Shown here: piece by piece, positions 48,155 through 59,653 of the stretch | Layout of the letters: the number at the start of each line of letters is the position of its first letter | Position numbering within the stretch: position 1 is the stretch's first letter | Source: Thinopyrum elongatum | Lineage: Eukaryota; Streptophyta; Magnoliopsida; Poales; Poaceae | Direction of reading: 5' to 3' | Length of the DNA: 64,000 nucleotides | Assembly (NCBI GenBank): GCA_011799875.1 | Contig: CM022299.1 | Span: 349,352,526 to 349,416,525, forward strand | Translations under genes and position numbers: made by a program | The notes under the pieces: model-generated | Told to the model about the DNA's origin: nothing | Database searches by the model: none | Seen by the model: the letters and a program-made list of their open reading frames with translations, nothing else

Positions 48155-50566
48155 CTACTTAGGATTGCTCTGGAAACATGTCTGGTTGTTTTGATGTTGA
48201 TTGCCACCTTGGCCGGAATGCTGATTTCCACCATGATTGCCAGACCCATGATATCCAGATCCTGAGCCGCCCGAGCCTTGATAACCCGGGTTGTGATAGT
48301 TACCCGATGAGCCGCCTCCTAGGAAATTTGAGCCGCCAGCCCTTGGCTGCCCGGGGTTACCACCATCGCCACCCTGATGGTTCTGGTGGACTTGATTGCG
48401 ATAAGCCTGCATGATATGACAATTTTCCCCAGAGTGGTTTGCCGGCCTATCTGGGGTACTATGCTCTGGACATGGACCTTTGAGAGCTTCTTCGAAATTA
48501 CGAGCTTTATTGGCATTGAACGGCCTCCTAGAGTTATTCCGTCTCTGGCCCTTGTTACTAGTATTAGTATTAGCAACCAGATCTGAGCTGTCCTCTGGGT
48601 TTTTGCGTTTGCTGCCGTTGCCTTGACCACCATGGTTGCCATTGAACCCATGTTCCTGACCCTTGCCGGCCTGATCATCTTCCGGGTTGGGATCCTTCGT
48701 GGTGTCTGACTTTGCATATCGGGTTAGGACATTCATGAGTTCGCCCATGTCCGTAACTGTTCGCTTGAGTCGACCCAGCTTCTGAACGAGGGGGTCAAAA
48801 TGGCAATTTTTCTCCAGGATCAAAACGGCTTGAGCTGCCAATATGCCATCCGAGGAGTCAATGATATCCGCGAACCAGCGAAACCAATGATGAGCTGACT
48901 CACCCTCATGCTGAACACAATGTTGTAGGTCAACGATGGTCATAGGACGTTTGCAGGTTCCCTGGAAGTGTTTGATGAAGCGTGCTTTCAACTCTGCCCA
49001 AGTATTGATGGAATTGGGGGGCAAGTTTTTCAACCAGGCACGAGCCGGCCCTTCCAGCATCATGGTCAAATACTTAGCGCAGCCCGCGTCGCTGACACCC
49101 AGTATGTCCATGGCAATTTCATAACTCTCAACCCAAGCTGTCGGCTCAAGGTCAGGAGTGTAGTTGGAAACCTTTCGAGGGCCCTTGAAATCCTTGGGCA
49201 TAAGCTTGTTGCGTAGAGCCGGCACCAGGCACGGGATCCCGATGGTTCGGGTGCTTGACCCGACACCTTGCGAAACCAAGGGGGTCACAGGAGGCGATTG
49301 ATGAGCTGCCACATTAGCAGCCTCTGCTTCCTGTCGCGCCCGAGCCGAGTCGACGATCTCCTGGGCATCCACTGCCCCCTGCCGGGGTAGGTCACGCTAT
49401 TGCTCGCGGAGCCGCCGGGCGGTGCTTGAGACGGCCGGCAACTCAGCATGGCAACTCCTACTTCGACTTGGATGTGGGGTGGAGTGGAGGCGTTCCCAAC
49501 TATATGAATAGTTTTCCTATTGAGCAACCACAGTTTTTAATAGCTCAATAGCGTGCAAAGCTTCTCTCTCCATGGGGGTAGCGCCCGTGATTGGAAGTGC
49601 AGCGAGATTGGTCGCCGCCGCCACCAGGTTATCAACAGGGTTGGAGAAGTGACACGCCGGCCTCATGAAGCGATCTGGAGTCGTCCGAACAGGCGGCGGA
49701 TTTGTAGCTGGTTGGCGAGGCTGAGCTGGAGATGGCCCGCCATTGCCATCTTGAGGTATGACCCGGTTCAATTGGGGTATGGCTGGTTCTGCGGGGGTGC
49801 TAACACCGGCTCCTGGTGCGGCCTTGTTGAACTGACATCTTCCCTCGAAGCTAGGGGGCAGGAGAGTTTCGTGACGTCTCCTACGAACCTCCTCAGAAGC
49901 GTGCTAACGGAGACTCAAACGCCACACCTCCGTCCTTAGACCCTCTGTCTCGTTACGAATCTGGGTTTGCAACTGCGCCATGCGAGTACTCTCAATGTTG
50001 ATGTCCTCCTGAGCTTTGGTCATCTGCTCACGGATTTTAGCTAGCTCTACATTGCGCTCTTCCTGGTTTTCTGCTGTTACGGGCATCTCAAGAAGAGCCG
50101 TCAACGAGGCGGCTAATTCTGAGAAGACTTGAGTTGGCGGCTTGACGGGGCCAGCCGCGTTTGGATCCGCCACCGATGCACCAGCACCTCCCGTAGTGCC
50201 TACCACAATAGAGTCAAGGGTTGTGGCGGTTCCTGCCATGTAGACTGTGGCCCAATAGGGCGACTCATGGTTAGCCGGGGCCGACTCATTATCGGAGCAG
50301 CCCCAAAGCCTACAGCCGTACAAGGGGCGGATTGACTCCGTCTCCTTGACCGATGACACGCCGTCGGAGTAGACCAGGGTGTCGTCGCCCGACGCTGAGT
50401 TGTCTGCGAGGTCAACTCCCTGGGTGAAGCCAATGAAAATATGGTTCCGACCGGCTTGAGCCCGGGCGGGTTGTGTGGGGCTGAGCTGGCTCGACGATGT
50501 CGGTGCAGATGTCTGGCTCGGGTCCTGATTCGCTGATCTTGCCGATGAAGATGTGGATCTTGCCAA
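48155..50566 (-). pseudogene. Gag of element A
   Basis: One frame with stops at 49904, 49517, 49397 and 48155 (all TAG). The core gag domain is at about 49130-48800 (WVESYEIAMDILGVSDAGCA, LEGPARAWLKNLPPNSINTW, ELKARFIKHFQGTCKRP). A Gly/Asn/His-rich tail (SGNYHNPGYQGSGGSGSGYH) with CPEHSTPDRPANHSGENCH follows. The true N-terminus probably lies on the far side of element C: an ATG at 59009 reads MTRSRRGKLYINDSG before a TAG, and the TSD GTACC interrupts it a few codons later. That start is in a different register, so a frameshift must also lie near 50450. Confidence 0.8.
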
Positions 50567-50581
50567 AGGGGACCCAGTACC

Positions 50582-51217
50582 TGTCGTGGTTTTGTCACGG
50601 CAGATGTCCTAGTGTGAGGACTTAGTCGTGAGGCCATCGCAACTAGGTAGTAGCTTGTTGGGGTTGGTCGGAATCGAGAGACGCGAGGTTTTACCCAGGT
50701 TCGGCCCCTCGCGGTGGAGGTAAAAGCCTACATCCTGTTTCATTGATATTGATGATGATCTTGGTTACAAGGGCGGTGTTTTGCTACCTCTATCTCGAGA
50801 GCATCTACTTTGATTTGTCTAAGACTTGTCTGTCTCAAAACTTGTCCCTCTTGGGGTGCCCTGCCCCTCCTTATATAAGTTGGAGGGATGGCTTACATGA
50901 CTAGTCCAAGTAGGATTAGGACTACTCTATTACAAGTGGAATCCTAGTCTTGCTTCCCTTGTTGGGAAATATTCCTTATGCCTTTCCTCCCAAGCCGGCC
51001 CACCGGACACGTACCTTGAGCCGGTCTTCTCACAAGCCGCCTTCTGGGCCTTGGGCCTTGTTATTCGTCTAACCCGCCCTCCGGGTCACCAGTGAGTCGC
51101 CAGACTCAGGCGGGTCACCAGCGAGTCGCCAAACATCAGCCGGGTCACTAGTGAGTCACCAAGTTCTGGCCAGGTCATACATCAGGCCAGGTCATACCGT
51201 GGGGTATATCCCCGACA
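50582..51217 (-). repeat. 3' LTR of element C
   Basis: 636 bp; plus-strand start TGTCGTGGTTTTGTCACGGC, end TATATCCCCGACA. Confidence 0.92.
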
Positions 51218-54200
51218 TTAGCCCCCAGTTTAATTTGGATTTATCCATGTTAAACTGATCCTGCAAAATAACCACAAGAACAAATTTGACAGGTTGTATG
51301 CCGGGTCGAAGGTTCTTCTGAGCCGGCTTCTGTTCATCCTTAAGTCCTTGTTATTTCCTTCTCCTGGAAAGTCTGGGTCAATAGGCCAGCTTCATAGTCA
51401 ATTTGTTCGTAGAAAAATATTGTGAAAAAAAATCCATTTGAGTCGGCCTCCAATGCTCTGACTTGACAAAAATATTGGTCTTGAAATATTCATCTGATGT
51501 TCGGTCGGTTTGAAGATGTAGAGCTTGCCGAGTTATGATTGCCAAAATTGCTGGGTTATAAAAACTGATGATTCCGGGTCATGATTGTTATAGAAGCCGG
51601 GTCATAATTGTTGCTCACGCTGGGTTATGTAATTTGTCTTCCTGAGTTTTTCAGGCCAAATCCTTATAGGATGAATCCTCACAGTCCGGGTTTTACCAGC
51701 CCGGGTCAATCTTGTGATGACTTGGTGCTTGCTTTCTCCTTTATATGCATATCACCTATAGCCCCCCAAGTCTTAAGAGGAGAACACAGTGATAGCTTAA
51801 GACTTGCTTTAATATAAATGCTGCAACTTTGGAGAAATCCGGGCTGTTCATGTAAGTCGCCAATCATAAACTGAACTTTTTGTACTTCCCATGTGTAGCC
51901 CCCAAGTGCCGGGTCATTATGCAATAATGAGTAGGGACTTTTTAGATCTGATTATGTAGACTTGAGCAGCAACGTGTAGCCCCCAAGGGCCGGCTCATCA
52001 CTATGTGATGGGTCGGGTCTTCAATGAGGCGAGTTAAAAATGACTTTGCATTAGCCCCCAAGTGCCATGGTGCATGCTTGCAGCAACATGGGACTTGCAT
52101 ACCTGATGTAATCTTGATTTGAATAATGTAGCCTCAAGTGCCGGGTCGTATGCCTGCAGCGACTTGGGACTATTCCTTCCATTGTAAAATAAATCATATC
52201 CACTGTCCAGATGATGTTGCTGAAAGCCTTGCATATCAATATTGAACCATGCTCTCTGCTGTGAGCTGATATTTTTGGATGAAGGAATAATAGCCATTGC
52301 TTTGAAGGGGCTTTGAAAACCTCAATCATCCAATATTGGTTATGATAACCATAATGAAATTCCAGCCATGTTTGGCTATTAAGGATTTGAATAATATAAT
52401 CCGCTATGAAAACCTCAATCATTGAATACTGGTTATGACAACCATAATGAAAATCCAGCCATGGTGGCTATTAAAGATTGTAATGTACAACCCAGTGTAA
52501 AAACCAGTGCTTGATATGCAACTGCAATGAATATTTGTCCTTCGAACAATTGCACTTATCATCAACCTGCCGTAGTTGAAAAAGACTCAGCAATTTGCTT
52601 GTTAGCGACTTATAAACACAAAACCTTGTCTGTTGACAAGTAAATCCGAAGTTAAATCCCCGGTGGCTCTTGGCTAATGGCGACTTAATGCACATCCAAT
52701 GTACTCCGGGATGTAACCCGACGGCTTATAGCCTTTGTAAAAACCAAGAACTGATAACCCCTGCAAACAGAGATATTATAAAAATTGCAAATATGCACAA
52801 TAATATAGTTCATAAGTCGGCTTTTAAGGCTCGACAGAAAAACCAGCTTTTAAAGTTCGAATCCAGGGCGGGTTACAACCCAGAGACTTATGGTCATAAA
52901 CAATCATTGAAAATATTATAATGGCGGCTTATAGCCAAAATTATACTGGCGACTTAAAGTCAAAAGCCAGGACGGTGATAACCCAAAGACTCAAATATTA
53001 GCAAGATAAACCAGAGCCAGTATGACCCGGGGATTCATAATTTGCATCACAGCAAAAATTGGAAGCATAAAAAATGTCTGAAAAGACCAAAACAAAGAAT
53101 ATGCAAATCTCAAATATTTGTTCAGCCGGCTTTTAAGGCACGACCGAAAAAAGTTGGCTCACAGGCCTCATGGCTCAGAGGCCTCATGGCTCACAGGCCT
53201 CGTGGCTCATAGGCCTCATGGCTCGTAGGCCTCATGTTTGCTTTCAAGGCCGCAATAGCCATTGATTTTATCCTAGCTCACTGTAAGCCGAGTCTCACGT
53301 GACACAAGCTGTCGTTTTAACCTTAACAAGTTCAATGTCTTAAAAAAGATTGACTGTTAAGAGTTCGGTGGGTCACTTGGCGGAGTAGCAAGTTGCAAAC
53401 AGGCAGGTGTAACTCATAATGTGGCAACTTAGACCGGTCAAGAGGGTATGAAAGCTAAACCCGGTGGGTTGGAAGCCCCCAAGTGACCTTATGATCAGTT
53501 AACAAAGACTCATATGCGCAGAGACGAAACGACAGAGGCCCTGAATTTCGGGGATGCCGGCTTTTGTTAAGCTGATCATAATATGATAAGCCAATAAGGT
53601 AGGATACCCATGTTTGAACCGCGCATCATGACAGCAAGTTCTCTTTGGCAAACTTTAATTTTTCTGAGAACTCGAACTTGCGAGAGATGAATTCCTCTTG
53701 AACCGGATGTTGAGCCGGATATTGAGAGGTCAAAACGTTGTGGGAGACAGATTTCCCTTGAACCGGAATCTTTTCTAATAACCCGGAATCTTTCTTTTGA
53801 GCCGGAACTTTCAGATTGCTCTGCACTTTTTAAGCCGGAAATTTTCTGACGGCCTTTAAATTTTCACCAATGTGGCAATAGCCTCTGGGACCGGGTTATT
53901 TTCCCTCCAATGACCCGTGGTTCTTGAATTTGCTGAGTAGTCATGTCCGTGTAGCCCTCGAGTCTTAAGACGACTCGAGGAGTTGTCTTGAGATTCTCCA
54001 TACTTGGCCATGGCATAAGACGACATATAGTTGATAGCAGAATGCTGGAATGTGTTGAAGCTGGAGGCAAAGTGGCGAGTTGATGATCTTCGCAACACTC
54101 ATTGTATATCCTTAGCGTTGATAACGCGATGGAATCCATGGAAAGTTAAGGTCAACCTCAGCGGGTTATAAATGATCCCGTATGAATTGTGTCAGTAACT

Positions 54201-54650
54201 AGGCCAATGGTTCATCCCAGCTGATTGTTGAAGTTAACCAAACTGCAGTAGCGGCGACTGATGTGCCTGCCCATTGGGCCATCCGGTGCAGGCGGAGGCT
54301 GATAATATATTATGATTTGTTCCAGAGATGTTGGAAGAAAACAGGGCCACCGGAGCAGTGACTTGCTTGCATTCAAGAAGCAGTTCATGCAGACAGGTGC
54401 AGCTCCAGCGTGTTGATGTAGATCAATCCGCGGGGGTGGACGGTAAAGACGACTGCGGCATCTGAGGCAGCACGGACGTGGGCGAGTCGACCGCTGCGTT
54501 GTAAGCCGGTGTAGACGGGCGAATCAATCGCAGGCACGGTAAGCCGCGCGGACGGGCGAGTCAATCGCAGGCCCGGTAAGCCGGGCGGACGGACGAGTTA
54601 GCCACGTCGTGTTGATGTAGATTGGGCCGCAGAGGCCGCGGCTTGCACAT
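51218..54650. other. Non-coding left interior of element C
   Basis: Derived from A-like sequence: repeated TAGCCCCCAAGTGCCGGGTC-type stretches (about 51895, 52050, 52130) correspond to intron-like parts of A's antisense gene region (35250-35600). CAATCATCCAATATTGGTTATGA near 52322 recurs near 52417 as an approximately 95-bp-spaced direct repeat. No ORF has a domain; the PF04195 exons seem to be lost. Confidence 0.6.
53156..53235. repeat. 16-bp minisatellite, five units
   Basis: GGCTCACAGGCCTCAT and variants (CAGAGG, CACAGG, CATAGG, CGTAGG) repeat five times without spacers. No spacer structure, so it is not CRISPR-like. Confidence 0.92.
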
Positions 54651-54904
54651 ACATTTCTTAAGCATTATGGCATGGTCAGATGCTAGCGCATGATAATTTT
54701 GGCGCGAGCTATATACCCATGACACGACATCGTTTTTGCAGTAAACAATTGTCCTGCATCAAAAAATATCGCAAGCCAGAGTACTTGTTCTTTCAAGAAT
54801 AAAAATAAAAATTGACCGGACAGAATTCACCTGATTTGTCTGGACGACAGATGATCCATATATAGTGTCTATGGATATTCTCCGGTAATTTCAATGGCAA
54901 TTTA

Positions 54905-55430
54905 GCCTCTTTGTCCAGAGTTAGCCTCCAAGATGCCATTTCTTAATTGATTGGTGTAGTCAAGCATTTCATCATCGGTTGCAGTTGTGTGTACTGACAA
55001 ACCTGCCGCCTTTGGTAGCATGGGCATGGCATAGATCAAATATTTCTCAAAATTCTTTCCAATCGCCAGTGCAATATCGCCAAAGCATGCAAGTCTGTCC
55101 AACTGACTGATGGATAGATCCTTCAGGAGCTGGGTCATGATGCCATCATAGTAGGGCAAAACTCCCAGCATAATGGCACACACCTGGCACTCTTCAAATT
55201 CTAAAGTCCCAAATACCGACAGAACTGCGGAAAGTTCGAACAGACTGTATATGTGATTGCGTCGATAGCAAACATGGAACTGGATCTTCTGACTGTATAC
55301 TGTAAAAAGGCAAACTTTGTTGACTCCATCTCTCCCAATTTCTGAATAATAATCAGTAAGCAACCACAAAGAAGGTCCTGAAGCTGCTTGATGTTTTTCT
55401 CCAGCATGCTTTCTAATCAAACCATCAGTA
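54905..55430 (-). pseudogene. Captured importin beta-1 gene fragment inside element C
   Basis: Two minus-strand frames together show a stretch of importin beta-1 (karyopherin). One (55407-55200) has QLQDLLCGCLLIIIQKLG and ESTKFAFLQY. The other (55200-54905) has FEECQVCAIMLGV, YYDGIMTQLLKDLSISQL, FGDIALAIGKNFEKYLIYAM and DDEMLDYTNQLRNGILEA. In the family these lie in the central to C-terminal HEAT repeats in this order. Here the frame changes near 55200 and pieces are missing, for instance the residues normally between MLGV and YYDGIM and part of the block before CFGDIALAIG. The copy is therefore a degenerate, partial host sequence mobilised in a retroelement. No intron was evident inside it, which fits capture from an mRNA or a single exon. 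The start and end are approximate. Confidence 0.85.
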
Positions 55431-55439
55431 GTCTTTTGA

Positions 55440-56935
55440 GTAACATCAAACAACATGCTAAATCTTTTTTGCCGGCTGCTGAGATGGCGGACGCAAGCGG
55501 CAGCACCAGTTGTAGAGATGGCGTCTGTGGCGACATGTGGCAGAGACAGAAGCAAACTCTAGCAGGACCGGCTCGCAGCAGCAAAGGTTACCAGGCAGCC
55601 ACGGCAGCTCAACAGTAACGGAGGCCGGGTCGAAGCTGCACAGAAACAAGGCGCGGTGGCGGGTCAGCAACAGTAGAGGCCGGGTCGAGATGGCTCGGAA
55701 ACGAGCCAGCGATGCTCAACAGAGCTGCGGCCATGCGGCGGCAACAGCAGCTCGAGACCGGCCACGGCGGAAGGTGAACAGCGGCTGCGGCGGCTCAAGG
55801 TGGCCCGCGACCCGGAGGCGAGTTTAAACCAGGGCGGCTCAGAAGAAGGCCGCGGCGGCGACTTAGCCGTGGAGCGGCTCGGCATGAGATGGCATCAGCG
55901 ACTCGACGTAGAGCCTCAGCAGTAGAGGCGGGCGACTGTGGAAGCAACGCTGGCAAGTGCGGCAGAAGTCACTGAAAGAACACACACAATACATCGTCCA
56001 TGCTGTAGAAAACTTTGGTTTGGTCAAACGATGCATCCATTGCTTGGTATTGGTTCTGCTATGTTGAACCGGGGCATGTATACACAGTGCCGCGATGATG
56101 ACGACTTGAAGCGGAGTCGCGACGACAGAGGCAGCGGCTCAGGGCCGAAGCGAGATGCGGCAACGGCGGCTAGCAGTGGATGCGGGCGGTTCAAGGCCGA
56201 GACGAGACGCGGACAGCCGGCTCGCGGGAGGCGGCTTGCAGGCGACGCCTTGCAGCTGACGATGAAAAACGGGGCCCATGGTTGGTACAGTGGCTTGCGG
56301 CAGAGGCGAGGCGGAGCTGCAGCCACGGGGGCAACTTGCGACGGTGGCTTGGGGATGCTCTAGCGAGGGCAGGCCGTGGCGACATGATAGGTGAGGCCCG
56401 GCGGCTCAGAGCCGGACGGCAAGGCCGCTTGGCCGGGGCGACTCATGGTGCGGCTCGGACGGCGGGCGCTTGTCTCACGACGGTAGCTGCAGCAGAGGTG
56501 GAAAGGCATCTCGAATCCGCGGGGGCGAGGCCGGCTTATAGTGTAACTGCACCAGCAGAAGGGCGGCTTGGCGAAGTTTGGTGGTTTGGCAATGGCCACG
56601 GCGGCTTTAAGTGGCCATGGCGAGGCAACTCGACGCACGACCGGCGACTTGGAGGCAGTTGGCGGCCCGAGGCATGGCACCTCAGAGGCGGAGGAGGCGG
56701 CCCGAGGCATGGCACCTCAGAGGCGGAGGAGGCGGCACCGCGGTGGCTGCGGACACGACGACGGCGGCCGGCGGCTCGTCATGAACCCGAGCGAGGGCAG
56801 CTCAACCCGGCGGTGGCCTGCGGCGGCAGGGCCGGCTCAACCCGGCGACTCAAATGGCTGAGCGAGGGTGTGGCTGCGGAGGTTGCTTCCGAGCCGTAAC
56901 CGGCTGAACAGACCGGGTCGTGGCCTTCCTCCCCC
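55440..56935. other. GC-rich block of element C with short repeats
   Basis: Contains many GGCGGCTC/GCGGCTCAG-type motifs and an exact 36-bp tandem duplication (56664-56699 and 56700-56735, starting GGCCCGAGGCATGGCACCTC). Plus-strand frames up to 239 codons are open but low-complexity (Arg/Gly/Ala) and without domains. It sits where gag would be expected. I see no host-gene match. Confidence 0.5.
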
Positions 56936-57126
56936 CTTTTTTTCTTGTCTTGATGTGAGGATGACTCGGTAGTGGCTCTTGACATAACAATCGATCTGTC
57001 CATCAAATCTCCGCGAGCATGCATGTACTAGTATTCTGGTTGGCCTTGAGTAGATGTCACGTAGAGTAGAAAAAGTAGCGTAAGAAACGCCGGACGTAGT
57101 GTACAGGACTAGTACTCCAGTACTTA

Positions 57127-57966
57127 GGCCCTCCACTATGTCACCGGTGCCAAATAACTGAAAAGGGTGCCACGTCACTGCTGATCCCAAATGAAAATTT
57201 TGTGGCACCGGCTTCACAACGGAGGGCACCGCTCGATCTAAAAGTAGATGACCCCACGCAAAAAAATAATCATTGAGCTAGCCTTCAGAGTGCCTCGCCG
57301 AGTTCTTCCTCCTCTCCCCCGAAAGATCCCCTTTGTTTATCCAAACCAAATCAGAAAATTTTATCCTCCCTCTTTCCAAATCCAAGCTTGTGCAGCCAGA
57401 AACTGGCGGAGGAAGCCAATGGGCTGAAGCGGGTGGAGGTCACGAGCAGGAGACCATGTGGCGGAGGAGATCGGACCGGCCTGAGCTGGACGACCTCACG
57501 ACGGAGGCTACCGGTGTCGGGCTGCCTAGCTGTGCGGGCTGGCCGGGCTCGCATCCAACGACGGAGGTCGTGGCCAGAGGGTTCTGGTTGTGGGCAGGCC
57601 AAGCTCACGGCCGGAGTTGTCAGCGCCGGGCCACACACAGGTGCTGTGCAGGCTGTCCAAGCTCGCGTCTTGGGGCGGAGGTCATGGCCAAAGGGTGGTG
57701 GTCCAGCGTTGGAGGCGAGCAGCGAACAGCTCACCGGAGGTGGTGGACGAAGCGGAGGTAGTCACGGCAGTTGATTCACGCGAGAAGGACGAGAGACAGG
57801 TCATGGAATAAGTTTTTTATTCGCTCGATGATTTTGGCACCGGAGCACCTACTTGCTTCGGTGCCCCCAAAAAAATTTGTGGCACTAGCTGGGCAACGGA
57901 GGGCACCGATGCCAAATACTCCAAAAGTCAATTTGGCATCGTTTTTGGCCCACATAGTGGAAGGCC
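57127..57966. mobile_element. Harbinger-like non-autonomous element inside C
   Basis: Ends GGCCCTCCACTATGT and, inverted, GGCCTTCCACTATGT are flanked by TTA on both sides (57124-57126, 57967-57969), the duplication expected of PIF/Harbinger. Subterminal GGTGCCAAAT and TTTGGCATC motifs occur near both ends. The interior is GC-rich with a repeated GGAGGTCRTGGCCARAGGG motif (about 57563 and 57677). No transposase. Confidence 0.75.
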
Positions 57967-58288
57967 TTAGCGAGCAGTAGTGCCTGATTTCCTCGGGGCT
58001 TGAACCTAGGATTTGACAGCTTATAGGACTCCACGTACAACCGAAATCAATCTCCCATTGGTTTCGATAGATCGCGTCGCATCTTCGGCGGCGCACAGAA
58101 CATCAAACTGTAATTATTTTTCATCTCAATCTGGTATCTGCTATTCTGACAGCTCGTCGTGTAGATGATGTAGATCCTTTGCATCGACTCTTTCCTCATC
58201 CGGCTAACCGCGAGCCTCTTGATCCCTTGAAGAGATCCCTTCAAGAACACAATACCATCATGCGCGGACCTCACGGTAGGTGCCAACT

Positions 58289-58928
58289 GTCGTGGTTTTG
58301 TGACGGCAGATGTCCTAGTGTGAGGACTTAGTCATGAGGCCATCGCAACTAGGTAGTAGCTTGTCGGGGTTGGTCGGAATCGAGAGACGCGAGGTTTTAC
58401 CTAGGTTCGGCCCCTCGCGGTGGAGGTAAAATCTTACATCCTGCTTCATTGATATTGATTATGATGATGATCTCGGTTACAAGGGCGGTGTTTTGCTACC
58501 TCTATCTCGAAAGCATCTACTTTGATTTGTCTAAGACTTGTCTGTCTCAAAACTTGTCCCTCTTGGGGTGTCCTGCCCTTCCTTGTATAAGTTGGAGGGG
58601 TGGCTTACATGACTAGTCCAAGTAGGATTAGGACTACTCTATTACAAGTGGAATCCTAGTCTTGCTTCCCTTGTTGGGAAATATTCCTTATGCCTTTCCT
58701 CCCAAGCCGGCCCACCGGACACGTACCTTGAGCCGGTCTTCTCACGAGCTACCTTCTGGGCCTTGGGCCTTGTTATTCGTCTAACCCGCCCTCCGGGTCA
58801 CCAGTGAGTCGCCAGACTCAGGTGGGTCACCAGTGAGTCGCCAAACATCAGCCGAGTCACTAGTGAGTCGCCAAGTTCCGTCCGGGTCATACATCAGGCC
58901 GGGTCATACCGCGGGTATATCCCCGACA
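58289..58928 (-). repeat. 5' LTR of element C
   Basis: 640 bp; plus-strand start TGTCGTGGTTTTGTGACGGC, end GGGTATATCCCCGACA, followed by TSD GTACC. Confidence 0.92.
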
Positions 58929-59098
58929 GTACCCGTACTCGATCGAGTCGGCCTCGGGGCCCTAGCCTGAGTCGTTGATGTAGAGCTTGCCACGGCGACT
59001 CCTGGTCATGCGGCCGATCGCGTATCCCTCGATCCCTGGGAGAGCTCCCTCCAAGAACTCAACACCACCGAGTGAAAGCCCCACGGTGGGTGCCAACT

Positions 59099-59653
59099 GT
59101 CATGGTTTTTTCAAGGCAGATGTCCTCGTGAAAGGACTTAGTTGTGAGGCCATCACCGCTAAGTGATTACTTGAACGGGGTTGATCGGAATCGAGAGACA
59201 AGAGTTTACCCAGGTTCGGCCCCTCACGGTCGAGGTAAAAGCCTACTCCTGCTTGATTGATATTGATGATGATGATGATCTCGATTACAAGGGTGCGTAT
59301 TAGCTAGCCTAGTACTCGAGAGATTGTAACTTGGTCTCTCCGCCTTAGGAGCTCCCCTTTATATAAGGCCCTGGGCTTACAATAGAATTCGGGTCGTGTT
59401 GTGACTCATAACCCAATATGTTTCCTACTTGTATTGTTCCCTAAGTAAGGAAACTCCAGGTGGCGACTTATACTTCTGGGCCGTCAAGTCGCCGTCTTTA
59501 ATTGCTGGGCCTCAAGTCGGCCCACTTTGTGAACCGCCCCGCAGGTCTTGATATCTTGGGCGCCTTGGTCCCACTTGAGTCTTGATCGTAAGTCGCCACT
59601 TGAATGACCCGACCCATCATGGCGGGTCATATCATGGGGCTATATCCCCAACA
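59099..59653 (-). repeat. 5' LTR of element A
   Basis: 555 bp; plus-strand start TGTCATGGTTTTTTCAAGGC, end TATATCCCCAACA, followed by TSD CTTCC. Lacks a short TATATAGGTGGA segment present in the other LTR. Confidence 0.92.

Larger units (their letters stand above)
50582..58928 (-). mobile_element. Gypsy element C: non-autonomous, carries an importin-beta fragment
   Basis: LTRs at 50582-51217 and 58289-58928 with perfect duplication GTACC (50577-50581, 58929-58933). It is inserted in the gag start of element A. The LTR start, the purine tract (TGGGGGCTAA) and the primer-site region (GTTGGCACCTACCG) are nearly the same as in A. 52815-53580 is clearly homologous to A's 43686-44090 (for example GGTTGGAAGCCCCCAAGTGACC). 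No gag, RT or integrase is present. Instead the interior has non-coding A-like sequence, a captured host fragment, a GC-rich block and a Harbinger-like insert. The LTRs look about 98% identical, so C is younger than A. Confidence 0.92.
31412..59653 (-). mobile_element. Gypsy element A: autonomous-type, split by elements B and C
   Basis: LTRs at 31412-31971 and 59099-59653 are bounded by the perfect duplication CTTCC (31407-31411, 59654-59658). After removing B (37094-43679) and C (50582-58928) plus one TSD each, the element is about 13.3 kb. Sense is minus: integrase to gag read right to left, TATA in the LTR (CCTATATATAAAGGGG), primer-site region GTTGGCACCCACCGTGGGG next to the right LTR, and purine tract TGGGGGCTAA next to the left LTR. 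Gag, protease, RT, RNase H and integrase are all recognisable but broken. A degenerate antisense PF04195-type gene lies between integrase and the 3' LTR, as in element D. Confidence 0.93.

Noticed and set aside
53156..53235. CRISPR-like array
   Set aside because: Units are contiguous 16-mers without spacers in plant retroelement DNA; it is a minisatellite.
54902..55555. A 217-codon ORF as a functional importin gene
   Set aside because: Frame changes, internal losses and location inside element C show a captured fragment.
56180..56899. 239-codon plus-strand ORF
   Set aside because: Low-complexity Arg/Gly/Ala translation of GC-rich repeats within element C, no domain.
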